In this document: positions 27,512 through 35,670 of the stretch, piece by piece | Layout: the number at the start of each line of letters is the position of its first letter | How positions within the stretch are numbered: position 1 is the stretch's first letter | Assembly: GCA_016717595.1 (NCBI GenBank) | Contig: JADKFE010000004.1 | Coordinates: 124,001 to 188,000, forward strand | Direction of reading: 5' to 3' | Source: Deltaproteobacteria bacterium | Lineage (GTDB): Bacteria > Myxococcota_A > UBA796 > CAJQPC01 | Length of the DNA stretch: 64,000 nt | The notes under the pieces: generated by a model | The model's input: the letters and a program-made list of their open reading frames with translations, nothing else | Database searches by the model: none | What the model was told of the DNA's origin: nothing | Program-made: the position numbers and the translations under genes

Positions 27512-30089
27512 ATGGCCTCTTCGCGCTATCTGTTGGCCCTCCTCCTCTCGTGCAGCCCCTCGACACAGGGCTCCGGCTTCGAAGACATCCCCGGGCAACG
27601 CGCCGACTCCGGGACCGCGCCGTTCGCCCTCGAAGAGCAGGATCAGGTCCTGTCCCTGATCGCCGCCGACCGTCGGCAGTTCGAGGCCGTGGAACCCGGC
27701 GTGTTCGCAGCGCGCATCGGCGGCCGGCTCGGCGCCGAGCTGTCCACCACCGGGCTGCTCGCGACCGCGGACGGCGACACCATCGGGCTGGCGACCGTGG
27801 CCTATGGGGGCCGCGAGATCGGCGGCTCCGAGCCGGGCGAAGGGGACTGCGCGCCCGGAGCAGAGACCCTCGGCACCGCCTGCGTGCGCCAGATCGAGCT
27901 GGACCACGGCCCGCTGACCGAGTGGTGGGCGAGCCGGGCCGACGGGCTGGAGCACGGCTGGACCCTCTACGAGGCGCCGAGCGCCGGGCCGGTCGCCATC
28001 ACCGTGCGCCTCACCGAGGGGCAGCTGCTGTCGGTGGACGACGACGGGCAGGGCGCCAGCCTGGCCGGGAGCACCGGCGGCCGATGGCGTTACGACGCGC
28101 TGCTCGCCTGGGATGCGACGGGCGCCCTGGTGCCTGCGTGGATGGAGGCCGAGGGCGGCGACCTCGTCGTGCGCGTGGACACCACAGCTGTCCAGTGGCC
28201 TGTGATGGTCGATCCGCTGCTGACGACCGAGGACAAGCTCATCGCCTCGGACGGCGCGGCAAGCGACTACTTCGGCGTCAGCGTCGCGGGCGCGGGCGAC
28301 GTGGACGGCGATGGCTACGACGACCTCGTCATCGGGGCGTACTACGACGACGACAACGGGTCGGACAGCGGCTCGGCCTACGTCTACTACGGCTCTTCGG
28401 CCGGCATCGACACCAGCACCGAGGACAAGCTCATCGCCTCGGACGGCGCGGCAGACGACTACTTCGGCGTCAGCGTCGCGGGCGCGGGCGACGTGGACGG
28501 CGATGGCTACGACGACCTCGTCATCGGGGCGTACTACGACGACGACAACGGGTCGGACAGCGGCTCGGCCTACGTCTACTACGGCTCGTCGGCCGGCATC
28601 GACACCAGCACCGAGGACAAGCTCATCGCCTCGGACGGCGCGGCAAGCGACTACTTCGGCTACAGCGTCGCGGGCGCGGGCGACGTGGACGGCGATGGCT
28701 ACGACGACCTCGTCATCGGGGCGTGGGGAGACGACGACAACGGGTCGGACAGCGGCTCGGCCTACGTCTACTACGGCTCGTCGGCCGGCATCGACACCAG
28801 CACCGAGGACAAGCTCACCGCCTCGGACGGCGCGGCGGGCAGACGACAGCTTCGGCGGCGCGCGCGGGCGGCAGGCCGCACAAACCTCGGCCTCGGCGTC
28901 GCGGGCGCGGGCGACGTGGACGGCGATGGCTCGACGACCTCGTCATCGGGGCGACCGACGACGACAACGGGTCGGCCAGCGGCTCGGCCTCGTCTACTAC
29001 GGCTCGTCGCGGGCATCGACACCACCGGGACAAGGCCATCCGCCTCGGACGGCGCGCAGGCGCTTCGGCGCAGCGTCGCGGGCGCGGGCGACGTGGACGG
29101 CGATGGCTACGACGACCTCGTCCGGGGCGGACGGACGACGACGCGGCGGACAGCGGCTCGGCCTACGTCTACTACGGCTCGTCGGCCGGCATCGACACCC
29201 GCACCGAGGACAAGCTCACCGCCTCGGACGGCGCGGCAGACGACTACTTCGGCATCAGCGTCGCGGGCGCGGGCGACGTGGACGGCGATGGCTACGACGA
29301 CATCGTCATCGGGGCCTGGGGCGACGACGACAACGGGTCGGAGAGCGGCTCGGCCTACGTCTACTACGGTGACTGTCGCGACGAGGACGAAGACGAAGAC
29401 GGCTACTGCGCTACGGGACGACGGCGACGCACGACACCGGCGGCGACAACGCCACCTCCCCCGGCGCCACCGAGGGCGTGGGCGACGAGATCGACCAGGA
29501 CTGCGACGGTGCAGAGACCTGCTACGCCGACGACGACGACGACGGCTACACCGACGGAAGCACCACCGTCGCCAGCACCGACACCGACTGCGCCGACAGC
29601 GGCGAAGGCACCGACACCGCCCCGGATGGCCACCGACGCCCCGGGCCGGGGCGTGGGAATGGTCGACCCGACTGCGACGGCACCGAGACCTGCTACGCCG
29701 ACGACGACGACGACGGCTACACCGACACGACCGACACGGTGGGTTCCGTCGATACGGACTGCGCAGACTCGGGGGAGGGCTCGTCGAGCGATCCCGACGA
29801 GGACTGCGACGACGCCGACGCCAGCATCCACCCCGACGCCGAGGAGATCCTCGACGACGGCATCGACCAGGACTGTGACGAGGTCGATGAAGAGACGCCC
29901 GCTGGCGGCGACGACACCGGCACCGACGAGACCGGCACCGACAAGACCGGCAAGGATGGCTGTGGCTGCTCCAGCAACCCGGCCCCTGGCCGCGGAGCCG
30001 GGATGCTCATCGGCCTCCTGGCCCTGGTCGGACTGCGTCGCCGGAAGCCACGGGCGGTCGACGAAGGAGGCGACGCGTCGGTGGCCTGA
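27512..30089 (+). CDS. Large FG-GAP/MopE-type surface protein with MYXO-CTERM-like tail, multiply frameshifted
   Basis: Reconstructed surface protein. N-terminal lipoprotein-like signal (LLALLLSCSPS), ~200 residues of unrecognised domain, then about six 64-aa FG-GAP blades (SVAGAGDVDGDGYDDLVIGA). These are followed by MopE-like segments (TCYADDDDDGYTD, DCDDADASIHPDAEEILDDG), and a C-terminal CGCSSNP, hydrophobic helix (GMLIGLLALVGL) and RRRK, the layout of a MYXO-CTERM anchor. Reading frame holds to about 28840, is scrambled by several indels to about 29100, resumes for the last blade, and shifts again near 29405-29470. Assembly error in near-identical repeats is likely, but true decay cannot be excluded. 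Confidence 0.75.
28226..29370 (+). repeat. 192-bp tandem repeats encoding FG-GAP blades
   Basis: Units begin with ACCGAGGACAAGCTC at 28226, 28418, 28610 and 28802 (exactly 192 bp apart) and again at 29203. The fifth unit (about 28990-29200) is degenerate, and the 28802-29203 interval is 401 bp rather than 384. The first four units are almost identical in DNA as well as protein, which points to recent duplication or homogenisation. Confidence 0.88.
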
Positions 30090-30242
30090 CCGGACCTCTG
30101 CGTGGGGCAGCCGCGCCCACACAACCCAAGCATGGACGAGCGGTCAGACGAGCCCCTGCTCCCAGGACGAGAGGCCATTCAGTCGCCCAATTGCCGCCTC
30201 GTCCCAAGCTTCTCGAACGAACCAAAAAAGGTCGAACTTCGT

Positions 30243-30306
30243 CCAGTAGGGTCCACCATCCAACCCCTCGCCGGTTCGCCGTCGAGGGGTTTTTCGTGTC
30301 TGGGGC
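30243..30306 (+). repeat. Direct repeat, right copy (degenerate tRNA-Val 3' end plus terminator)
   Basis: Matches 27099-27161: CCAGTA, four mismatches, CCACCATC, one mismatch, then the full terminator sequence and TCTGGGGC. No complete tRNA can be folded upstream, so this is a fragment. It closes off the FG-GAP gene module. Confidence 0.8.
30262..30295 (+). terminator. Intrinsic terminator downstream of the FG-GAP gene (copy of the tRNA terminator)
   Basis: Same AACCCCTCG/CGAGGGGTT hairpin followed by five T. It sits between the FG-GAP gene and the convergent NmrA-like gene. Confidence 0.8.
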
Positions 30307-30307
30307 C

Positions 30308-31183
30308 TCACCCCTTGAGCGCCCCCGCCAACGCCACCCGCAGCGGCGTCGCCGCCTCACCGCTGAGCGCCTCCACCGCGCCGCTCGCCTCCCCCAGCTC
30401 ACCCCGGGCCGCGGCCACCTCAAACGAGGCGTAGACCTGGGCGTAAGGCTCGGGCAGCCCCGCCTGGACGAGGCCCTGAACGTACGCCTCCACCGGCACG
30501 GGCAGGTGGGCCACGGGGCGACCGCTCAGCTCGGTCAGCATCGCGGCGATCTGATCGCCGGTCACGGCCTCGGGGCCGGTGATCTCCAGGACACGCTGGC
30601 CGTCGAAGCTCGACGCCAAGGCCGCCGCCGCCGCCCGCGCGCAGTCCGAGCGGGTGACGTAGGCGATGGCGCCCTCACCCCGGGCGGTGATGAGCTGGCC
30701 CGAGCTGACGGCGTGGCCGACGGCGCCCACGAGCACCTCGGCGTAGAGGTTGTTGCGCAGCACGGTGTGGCCGAGGCCCGAGGCCGCCAGCGCGCGCTCG
30801 GTGAGCACATGGTCCTGGGCGATGGGGATCGCGCTGTCGTCGGCGGCTTTCGCTAGAGAGGTGTAGAGCAGGTGCTTCACCCCGGCGGCCTTGGCGGCGC
30901 GGATCGCCCGGAGGTGCTGCTCGGCGCGGCGACCGGGGCGGTCCAGAGCGTCGGTGGAGATGATGAGCGCCCGGTCTACGCCCTCAAAGGCCGCCTGGAG
31001 CGTGGCCTCGTCGTCGTCGAAGTCCACCCGACGCGGGGTCACGCCGTCGAGCCCCGCGAGCTTGCCGACCTCACGGCTGCCCGCGATGATCACGTCGTCA
31101 CCGCCCCGGGCGACGAGCCGCCGCACCACCTCGCCGCCGAGCTGCCCCGAAGCACCTGTCACCAGAAGAGAACGTTTGGCCAT
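30308..31183 (-). CDS. NmrA-like NAD(P)-binding oxidoreductase/sensor (QOR2-like)
   Basis: 291 aa atypical short-chain dehydrogenase. N-terminal Rossmann motif LVTGASGQLGGEVVRRL at residues 6-22, RVDFDDDEATLQAAFEGVDRALIIS, HLLYTSLAKA and LRNNLYAEVL, as in NmrA/HSCARG and quinone oxidoreductase 2 proteins. ATG at 31183 with AGGAGG six bases upstream. The divergent LysR gene 106 bp away is the probable regulator. Confidence 0.85.
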   Translation of the reverse strand: MAKRSLLVTGASGQLGGEVVRRLVARGGDDVIIAGSREVGKLAGLDGVTPRRVDFDDDEATLQAAFEGVDRALIISTDALDRPGRRAEQHLRAIRAAKAAGVKHLLYTSLAKAADDSAIPIAQDHVLTERALAASGLGHTVLRNNLYAEVLVGAVGHAVSSGQLITARGEGAIAYVTRSDCARAAAAALASSFDGQRVLEITGPEAVTGDQIAAMLTELSGRPVAHLPVPVEAYVQGLVQAGLPEPYAQVYASFEVAAARGELGEASGAVEALSGEAATPLRVALAGALKG

Positions 31184-31289
31184 TGAACACCTCCTGCTGA
31201 GGGGGGCCCTCAGCGCCTCCTTGATGTACATTTGCATCGCCTGCGCGACAATCACGCCGTTTGGCACAATCTGGTCTTCTGGAGCACCA

Positions 31290-32180
31290 ATGCGCTGGGA
31301 TCTTCTGGCGGTGTTCACCACCGTCGCCGAGACGGAGAGCTTCACCCGCGCCGCCGAACGTCTGGGCCTGCCCCGCTCGACGGTGAGCCGTCAGATCTCC
31401 GCCCTGGAGGACGAGCTCGGCGCCCGCCTCCTGCACCGGACCACCCGCCGCGTCAGCCTCACCCCGGCCGGGCGCCGCCTCTTGGACCAGGTCGGCCCCC
31501 ACGTCACGGCCCTGGGCAAGGTCGCCCCCGGCGATCTGGAGGACGGCCCCGCGGGCACCCTCCGCGTCACCACCACCCCCGACCTGGGCAGCGCGCTGTT
31601 GGCCGAGGTGGTGGCGCGGTACACGCTCTTGCACCCCGGCGTGAAGGTCGAGGCGCGGCTGAGCCTGCAGCTCGTCGATCTGGTCGGCGAAGGCTTTGAC
31701 CTCGCGCTCCGGGCCGGGGCCAAGAGCCTGCCCGACTCCCCTCACCTCAGCGCCAGCCGCGTCGGCACCTTGCAGCTCGGGCTCTTCGCCTCGCCGCGAT
31801 ACCTCGCCCGTGCGGGCACCCCCAAGACCGTCGAGGAGCTCGCCGGGCACGATCTCGTGAGCTTCTCCGGCGCGATCACCGCCGAGGGCCTGCCCCCGCC
31901 CAGAGTGTTGTGTGATGACACCGCGTTTGTGCGGGGTGTCCTGCTCGCTGGGGGTGGCCTTGGCCCATTGCCGACGTTCTTCGCCGAACAAGACCGCGCC
32001 AACGGCGCGCTCGTCCGGGTGCTCCCAGACTGGACGGTGTGGACAGGCAAGGTGTGGCTCGTCACGCCCCACGCCGCGCACCCGCCGCGGCGGGTCGTGG
32101 CCTTCCGAGAGCTGCTTCATCAGATGCTGTACCGCAACATCATCTTGAGCGATGGCCCAACCTCAGGCGCAGAGAGCTGA
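31290..32180 (+). CDS. LysR-family transcriptional regulator
   Basis: 296 aa. The N-terminal winged helix-turn-helix is typical (MRWDLLAVFTTVAETESFTRAAERLGLPRSTVSRQISALE), followed by an effector-binding domain (GTLRVTTTPDLGSALL, VDLVGEGFDLALRAG). ATG at 31290 preceded by GGAG. Divergent from the NmrA-like gene, the usual LysR arrangement with its target; the ligand is unknown. Confidence 0.92.
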   Translation: MRWDLLAVFTTVAETESFTRAAERLGLPRSTVSRQISALEDELGARLLHRTTRRVSLTPAGRRLLDQVGPHVTALGKVAPGDLEDGPAGTLRVTTTPDLGSALLAEVVARYTLLHPGVKVEARLSLQLVDLVGEGFDLALRAGAKSLPDSPHLSASRVGTLQLGLFASPRYLARAGTPKTVEELAGHDLVSFSGAITAEGLPPPRVLCDDTAFVRGVLLAGGGLGPLPTFFAEQDRANGALVRVLPDWTVWTGKVWLVTPHAAHPPRRVVAFRELLHQMLYRNIILSDGPTSGAES

Positions 32181-32602
32181 CAGCGAGCAGGGTCTGTGGA
32201 GGCCTTATGCCTCTTGAAACACAAAAAACGGTCGTTCGCGAACGTTTGAACGCTGCTCCCAAGCAAGATGTGTTGCGTGTCAACTTTTTCCACGCTTCGT
32301 TGGTGGTGCCGTGTTATAGACAGAGTATCGCAGAGTACCGAACGTACCCCGTGACATCCGCTGGCGCGACAATGCGAGTCAGCGCTGCGGATGTCTGGAC
32401 TTTGTGACACACGAACGTCTAGTCCAAAACACTGGAGTAGACAGCCTCTATGGCGATCCTTCATCGTGAAGTGGTCGTTGGGAGGCTGTGCGCACGACAC
32501 GGAATCGCGACGCCCCGAGGAGACCCCGAGAACGATCAAAAGCACTGGAAATCCAATGAGACGCACAAATACGACGATGATGGAATAACGAAGGAAATCG
32601 AC
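32181..32602. other. 422-bp regulatory-looking gap before the ice-binding-like lipoprotein
   Basis: AT-richer than the flanks and without a credible gene; an open frame from 32450 runs into the lipoprotein but has no ribosome site and no signal peptide. It contains the CGTTCGCGAACG palindrome at 32233-32244 and a possible -10 (TGTTATAGA, about 32312-32320), a 9-mer that also occurs at about 39600 before another lipoprotein gene. Confidence 0.5.
32233..32244. promoter_or_regulatory. CGTTCGCGAACG palindrome (copy 1)
   Basis: Perfect 12-bp inverted repeat about 360 bp before the lipoprotein start. The core GTTCGCGAAC recurs at 43429-43438 and 43535-43544, each time in a long intergenic region, which suggests one DNA-binding protein. 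Confidence 0.5.
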
Positions 32603-33793
32603 ATGAAAAAAGTCAGTTCGGGGTTGACCGCTCTATTGCTCCTGCCCCTGTTCGCCTGCGGGGAGCAGCTTGTCGGATGGAAAATCGACGACACCACCGC
32701 GCCTACGGTGCTGTGGACCACTCCAGAGGACGGGGCCGAGGAGGTCTCTCTGCGAGCGACCGTGCTCGCGACGTTCAGCAAGACGATGGCGCCCGCGTCC
32801 CTCAATCACGAGGCGATGACGCTCAGCGTCGGAGATGTGCTCACAGACGGCGAGATCAGCGTCATCGGCAGCGAGTCGATCCTGTTCACCCCCACGGATG
32901 AGCTGGACCGCGACACGGTCTACACCGCGAGCATCTTCACCTCCGCCACGGATCTCTCGGGCAACCCGCTGGGCGCCATCTACCGCTGGAGCTTTCGGAC
33001 CGGCGGATTCATCGAGGACACCGGGATCATCGACACCGGCGACACTGAAGACACCGGCGACACGCAGGATACTCAGGACACCCAAGACACTCAGGACACC
33101 CAAGACACCCAGGACACCCAAGACACCGGGGAGCCCTGGGATCTGCTCCCTGTGGACCTCGGCAGCCTCTCGCAGTTTGTGGCGGTCGCGGGCGCCGGGC
33201 TCACCAGCTCAAACTCAGGCGGCATCACCGTGTTGGGTGGCCACGTCGGCCTCAACCCCACGGGCACCTGCCTCGGCGACGGCGTGACCTGCACCGCGAC
33301 AAACCCGGTGATCAACGGCATCCTCTACGCGAACGATCCCGAAGGGGTCGCCGCCCAAGCCAAGGCGGATCTCAGCGTCGCCTACGCCGACGCCATGGGT
33401 CGCCCCCCGGGCACCTTGGTGAACGACATCTCGGGAATGACCCTCGCGCCCGGAGTGTACACCTCGGCGTCCACGATGAGCATCGCCGTGAGCGGCGTGG
33501 TCACCTTAGACGGACAGGGTGACGCCAACGCGGTGTGGATCTTCCAGGTGGGCTCATCGCTCACCGTGAACAACAACGCCCAGGTGATCTTGATCAACGG
33601 CGCGCGGGCCGCCAACGTCTTCTGGGCGATGGGCGCCTCGTCCACAATCGGCGGGGACGTCGTGTTTCAGGGCACGGTCTTGGCCTCGGCCTCCAACTCA
33701 GTCGGCACACGCAGCGTCGTCATCGGACGTCTCCTGTGCTCTACCGGCCAGATCACCCTCTTGTCCAACACGATCTCGCTGCCGACGCTCTGA
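32603..33793 (+). CDS. Lipoprotein with Ig-like (Big_5) and DUF3494 ice-binding-like domains
   Basis: 396 aa. Lipobox signal MKKVSSGLTALLLLPLFAC. Residues ~30-125 form a bacterial Ig-like Big_5 domain (PEDGAEEVSLRATVLATFSKTM). A linker follows, made of repeated DTQ triplets (9-bp units at about 33058-33125). Residues ~180-396 match the DUF3494 family (FVAVAGAGLTSSNSGG, GHVGLNP, NAVWIFQVGSSLTV, VFWAMGASSTIGGDVVFQGTVLA), which includes ice-binding proteins but also adhesin-type members. ATG at 32603 chosen by AAGGA and the signal peptide. Ice binding itself is not shown by sequence. Confidence 0.82.
   Translation: MKKVSSGLTALLLLPLFACGEQLVGWKIDDTTAPTVLWTTPEDGAEEVSLRATVLATFSKTMAPASLNHEAMTLSVGDVLTDGEISVIGSESILFTPTDELDRDTVYTASIFTSATDLSGNPLGAIYRWSFRTGGFIEDTGIIDTGDTEDTGDTQDTQDTQDTQDTQDTQDTQDTGEPWDLLPVDLGSLSQFVAVAGAGLTSSNSGGITVLGGHVGLNPTGTCLGDGVTCTATNPVINGILYANDPEGVAAQAKADLSVAYADAMGRPPGTLVNDISGMTLAPGVYTSASTMSIAVSGVVTLDGQGDANAVWIFQVGSSLTVNNNAQVILINGARAANVFWAMGASSTIGGDVVFQGTVLASASNSVGTRSVVIGRLLCSTGQITLLSNTISLPTL
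33058..33125 (+). repeat. 9-bp tandem repeat encoding a DTQ linker
   Basis: About seven units of GACACCCAA/GACACTCAG. Encodes (Asp-Thr-Gln)n between the Ig-like and DUF3494 domains; length is likely to vary between strains by slippage. Confidence 0.8.
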
Positions 33794-33853
33794 GCATCAA
33801 AGAGCAGAGAATCTATGAACACCGCTCAGACTATCTGACGCGCGGAGAATGAG

Positions 33854-34984
33854 ATGAGACGCACATTCCTAACGATCGGCCTGCTCAGTTTGGCCCTCGG
33901 CGGCACGAGCTCCGCCCAAGACTTCACCTTCAACGCCGAGCCCGGCGTCGCGTTCTGGGTAGACCAGCCCCAGGCCGACCGCTTCACCCCCGCGTTCACC
34001 CTCGCCCTGCGCCCCGGGGTGAGCCTCAGCCGCTCCCTCGACGCGCAGCTCAGCTACAGCCTGGTCTACGCCGATTTAGGCGAGGGGTATGATGAGGCGG
34101 GGTCGGGCCAATCTGTGATGGGTGGGCTGCGGTTTCACCCCTTCGTGGCCTGGCGCCCCCTCGCGGACCGCACCCAGGGGCTGTTTTTGGACACAAACCT
34201 GGGCTGGGTTCGCACAGGTGGGCTTGATCGCCTCGGCTTTGACGCTGGCGTGGGCTACAACGTCGAGGTCTCCGAGCGCTTCACCCTGGGGCCGGTGATC
34301 CGCTTCTCCCAGATCGTGCAGGCCGACAACGTCCCCGGCGTCAACCCCAACGACGCACAATACCTCGGCATCGCCTTGGACTTCGGCTTCTCCTCGGGGA
34401 GCGAGACCGAGACCATCACGGAGCTGCCCACCAACCACCCGCCCCTCTGGCCGCCGACCACGCCCCCCGAGGTGATCGTGGTGACCGACCCCCTGAGCTG
34501 TATGGACACAGACAGCGACGGCGTCTGTGACGCGGAGGATCGTTGCCCCAGCGAGGTGGGCCCCGTGGCCGCGCTGGGCTGCCCCATCGACCCCTGCAGC
34601 GGCAAGCCGCTGATCGTGCTCGTGCAGTTTGAGTACGACAGCGACGCGATGCCAGCGCGAATCGTGGGCAGACCGCAGACGATGGACCCCATCCTCGACG
34701 CCGTCGCCGACGCCATCGCCCAGGATCCCTCCTGCCGCGTCTGCATCGTCGGGAACGCCTCCGAGGAGGGCCCCGACGCCTACAACCAGGCGCTCAGCCT
34801 TCGCCGCGCGGAGGCCGTACAAAGCTACCTGATCGACCGAGGGCTGAGCTCCTCCCGTATGCCGACCATCGGCCTGGGATCAAGCTGCCCCATCGTCCCC
34901 GAGACCTCACGACTGCTCAACCGGCGGGTAGAGTTCCGCCGGCTGCAGGAAGGGGAGTCGTGCTCCACGGTCTGCGTGGAGTGA
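33854..34984 (+). CDS. OmpA-family outer membrane protein with TSP3-like calcium motif
   Basis: 376 aa. Signal peptide MRRTFLTIGLLSLALGGTSSAQ. A ~170-residue beta-barrel-like N-terminal domain is followed by a short thrombospondin-3-type motif (DTDSDGVCDAEDRCP) and a C-terminal OmpA/MotB domain (VQFEYDSDAMPARIV, NASEEGPDAYNQALSLRRAEAVQSYLI, LNRRVEF). It probably ties the outer membrane to peptidoglycan. The peptidoglycan loop reads SEEG where GHTD is usual, so binding may differ. Several Cys pairs in the C-terminal domain suggest disulfides. Confidence 0.85.
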   Translation: MRRTFLTIGLLSLALGGTSSAQDFTFNAEPGVAFWVDQPQADRFTPAFTLALRPGVSLSRSLDAQLSYSLVYADLGEGYDEAGSGQSVMGGLRFHPFVAWRPLADRTQGLFLDTNLGWVRTGGLDRLGFDAGVGYNVEVSERFTLGPVIRFSQIVQADNVPGVNPNDAQYLGIALDFGFSSGSETETITELPTNHPPLWPPTTPPEVIVVTDPLSCMDTDSDGVCDAEDRCPSEVGPVAALGCPIDPCSGKPLIVLVQFEYDSDAMPARIVGRPQTMDPILDAVADAIAQDPSCRVCIVGNASEEGPDAYNQALSLRRAEAVQSYLIDRGLSSSRMPTIGLGSSCPIVPETSRLLNRRVEFRRLQEGESCSTVCVE

Positions 34985-35008
34985 CCTAGACACAGAGACC
35001 AAGACATC

Positions 35009-35031
35009 GAAGAGGGCCGAGAGCGCTCTTC
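35009..35031 (+). terminator. Weak hairpin after the OmpA-like gene
   Basis: GAAGAG and CTCTTC pair across a GC-rich 11-nt loop that can itself partly pair; no T run follows. Possible terminator or attenuator. Confidence 0.35.
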
Positions 35032-35067
35032 TCCTGACCTAACAAAACAACAAGCAACGGAAAAACC

Positions 35068-35550
35068 ATGCTCATGACCCACCTGCGCCCGACGCTCCTC
35101 CTCGGGCTCCTCGTGACCACCGGCTGTGACAAAGCCGCCGATCTCCGCAATGACGCGGTGACCGCGCAGAACGACGCGAACACCGAGATCGCCAACACCC
35201 GCAGCGACGCCAAGCAGGACGTGCTCGACGCCCAAGCTGAGGCCGACAAAAAGATCGCCGCTGCGCAGGCTGACTTCACGAAGATGCGTGAGGAGTATCG
35301 CCACAACACGACGGTGAAGCTCGCCGCCCTAGACCTCAAGATCGCCACCCTCGACGCCCGGGCCAAGAAGACCACCGGCGCGGCGAAGGTGGAGCTGGAC
35401 GCCAAGGTGAAGCGGATCCAGGAGCAGCGTGAGCGCTTCTTGACCGAGTACAAGGAGCTGGATCAGGCCACCGGCACCACCTGGGACAACACCCGCGCTG
35501 GCCTCGACCGCTCGTGGGATGAGCTGAGCCGCCTGGTCGAGAACGCTTAA
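35068..35550 (+). CDS. Coiled-coil lipoprotein, unknown function
   Basis: 160 aa. Lipobox signal THLRPTLLLGLLVTTGC, then an almost uninterrupted Ala/Asp/Lys/Glu-rich helix (NDAVTAQNDANTEIANTRSD, DVLDAQAEADKKIAAAQADF) predicted to be a coiled coil up to about residue 150. It resembles small envelope-spacing or stress lipoproteins. ATG at 35068 or, six bases on, 35074; the latter gives an MTHL start like the lipoprotein at 39762. Confidence 0.7.
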   Translation: MLMTHLRPTLLLGLLVTTGCDKAADLRNDAVTAQNDANTEIANTRSDAKQDVLDAQAEADKKIAAAQADFTKMREEYRHNTTVKLAALDLKIATLDARAKKTTGAAKVELDAKVKRIQEQRERFLTEYKELDQATGTTWDNTRAGLDRSWDELSRLVENA

Positions 35551-35581
35551 GGCTCAGGCGAGCAGAGAAAGACTATCTGGT

Positions 35582-35628
35582 TGGGCGCTGGACAATACTC
35601 GTCGATGATCGGCGACTGTCCGCGCCCA
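35582..35628 (+). terminator. Long bulged hairpin between two lipoprotein genes
   Basis: TGGGCGC-t-GGACA pairs with TGTCC-GCGCCCA (12 pairs, one bulged T) around a 22-nt loop that contains GTCG/CGAC. No T run follows, so it may be a rho-independent-like end, an RNA stabiliser or a protein site. Confidence 0.5.
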
Positions 35629-35670
35629 CGTCTCTAATGAGACAGCGACATTTCAACTATGGAGGTGCCT

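Noticed and set aside
27373..30249. A single 958-aa open frame across the FG-GAP gene
   Set aside because: Most of it is a shadow frame rich in Arg/Pro; only the last FG-GAP blade is read in it. The true protein switches among frames.
30190..30265. Second tRNA gene at the right direct repeat
   Set aside because: Only the 3' part of a tRNA is recognisable; no matching acceptor or anticodon arm could be folded upstream.
32369..32383. Sigma-54 promoter TGGCGC...TGCG before the lipoprotein
   Set aside because: The GG to GC spacing is 9 rather than 10 and the -12 element lacks TTGC.
32450..32602. Extended N-terminus of the ice-binding-like lipoprotein
   Set aside because: It would bury the signal peptide and has no ribosome site; the ATG at 32603 with AAGGA gives a clean lipobox.
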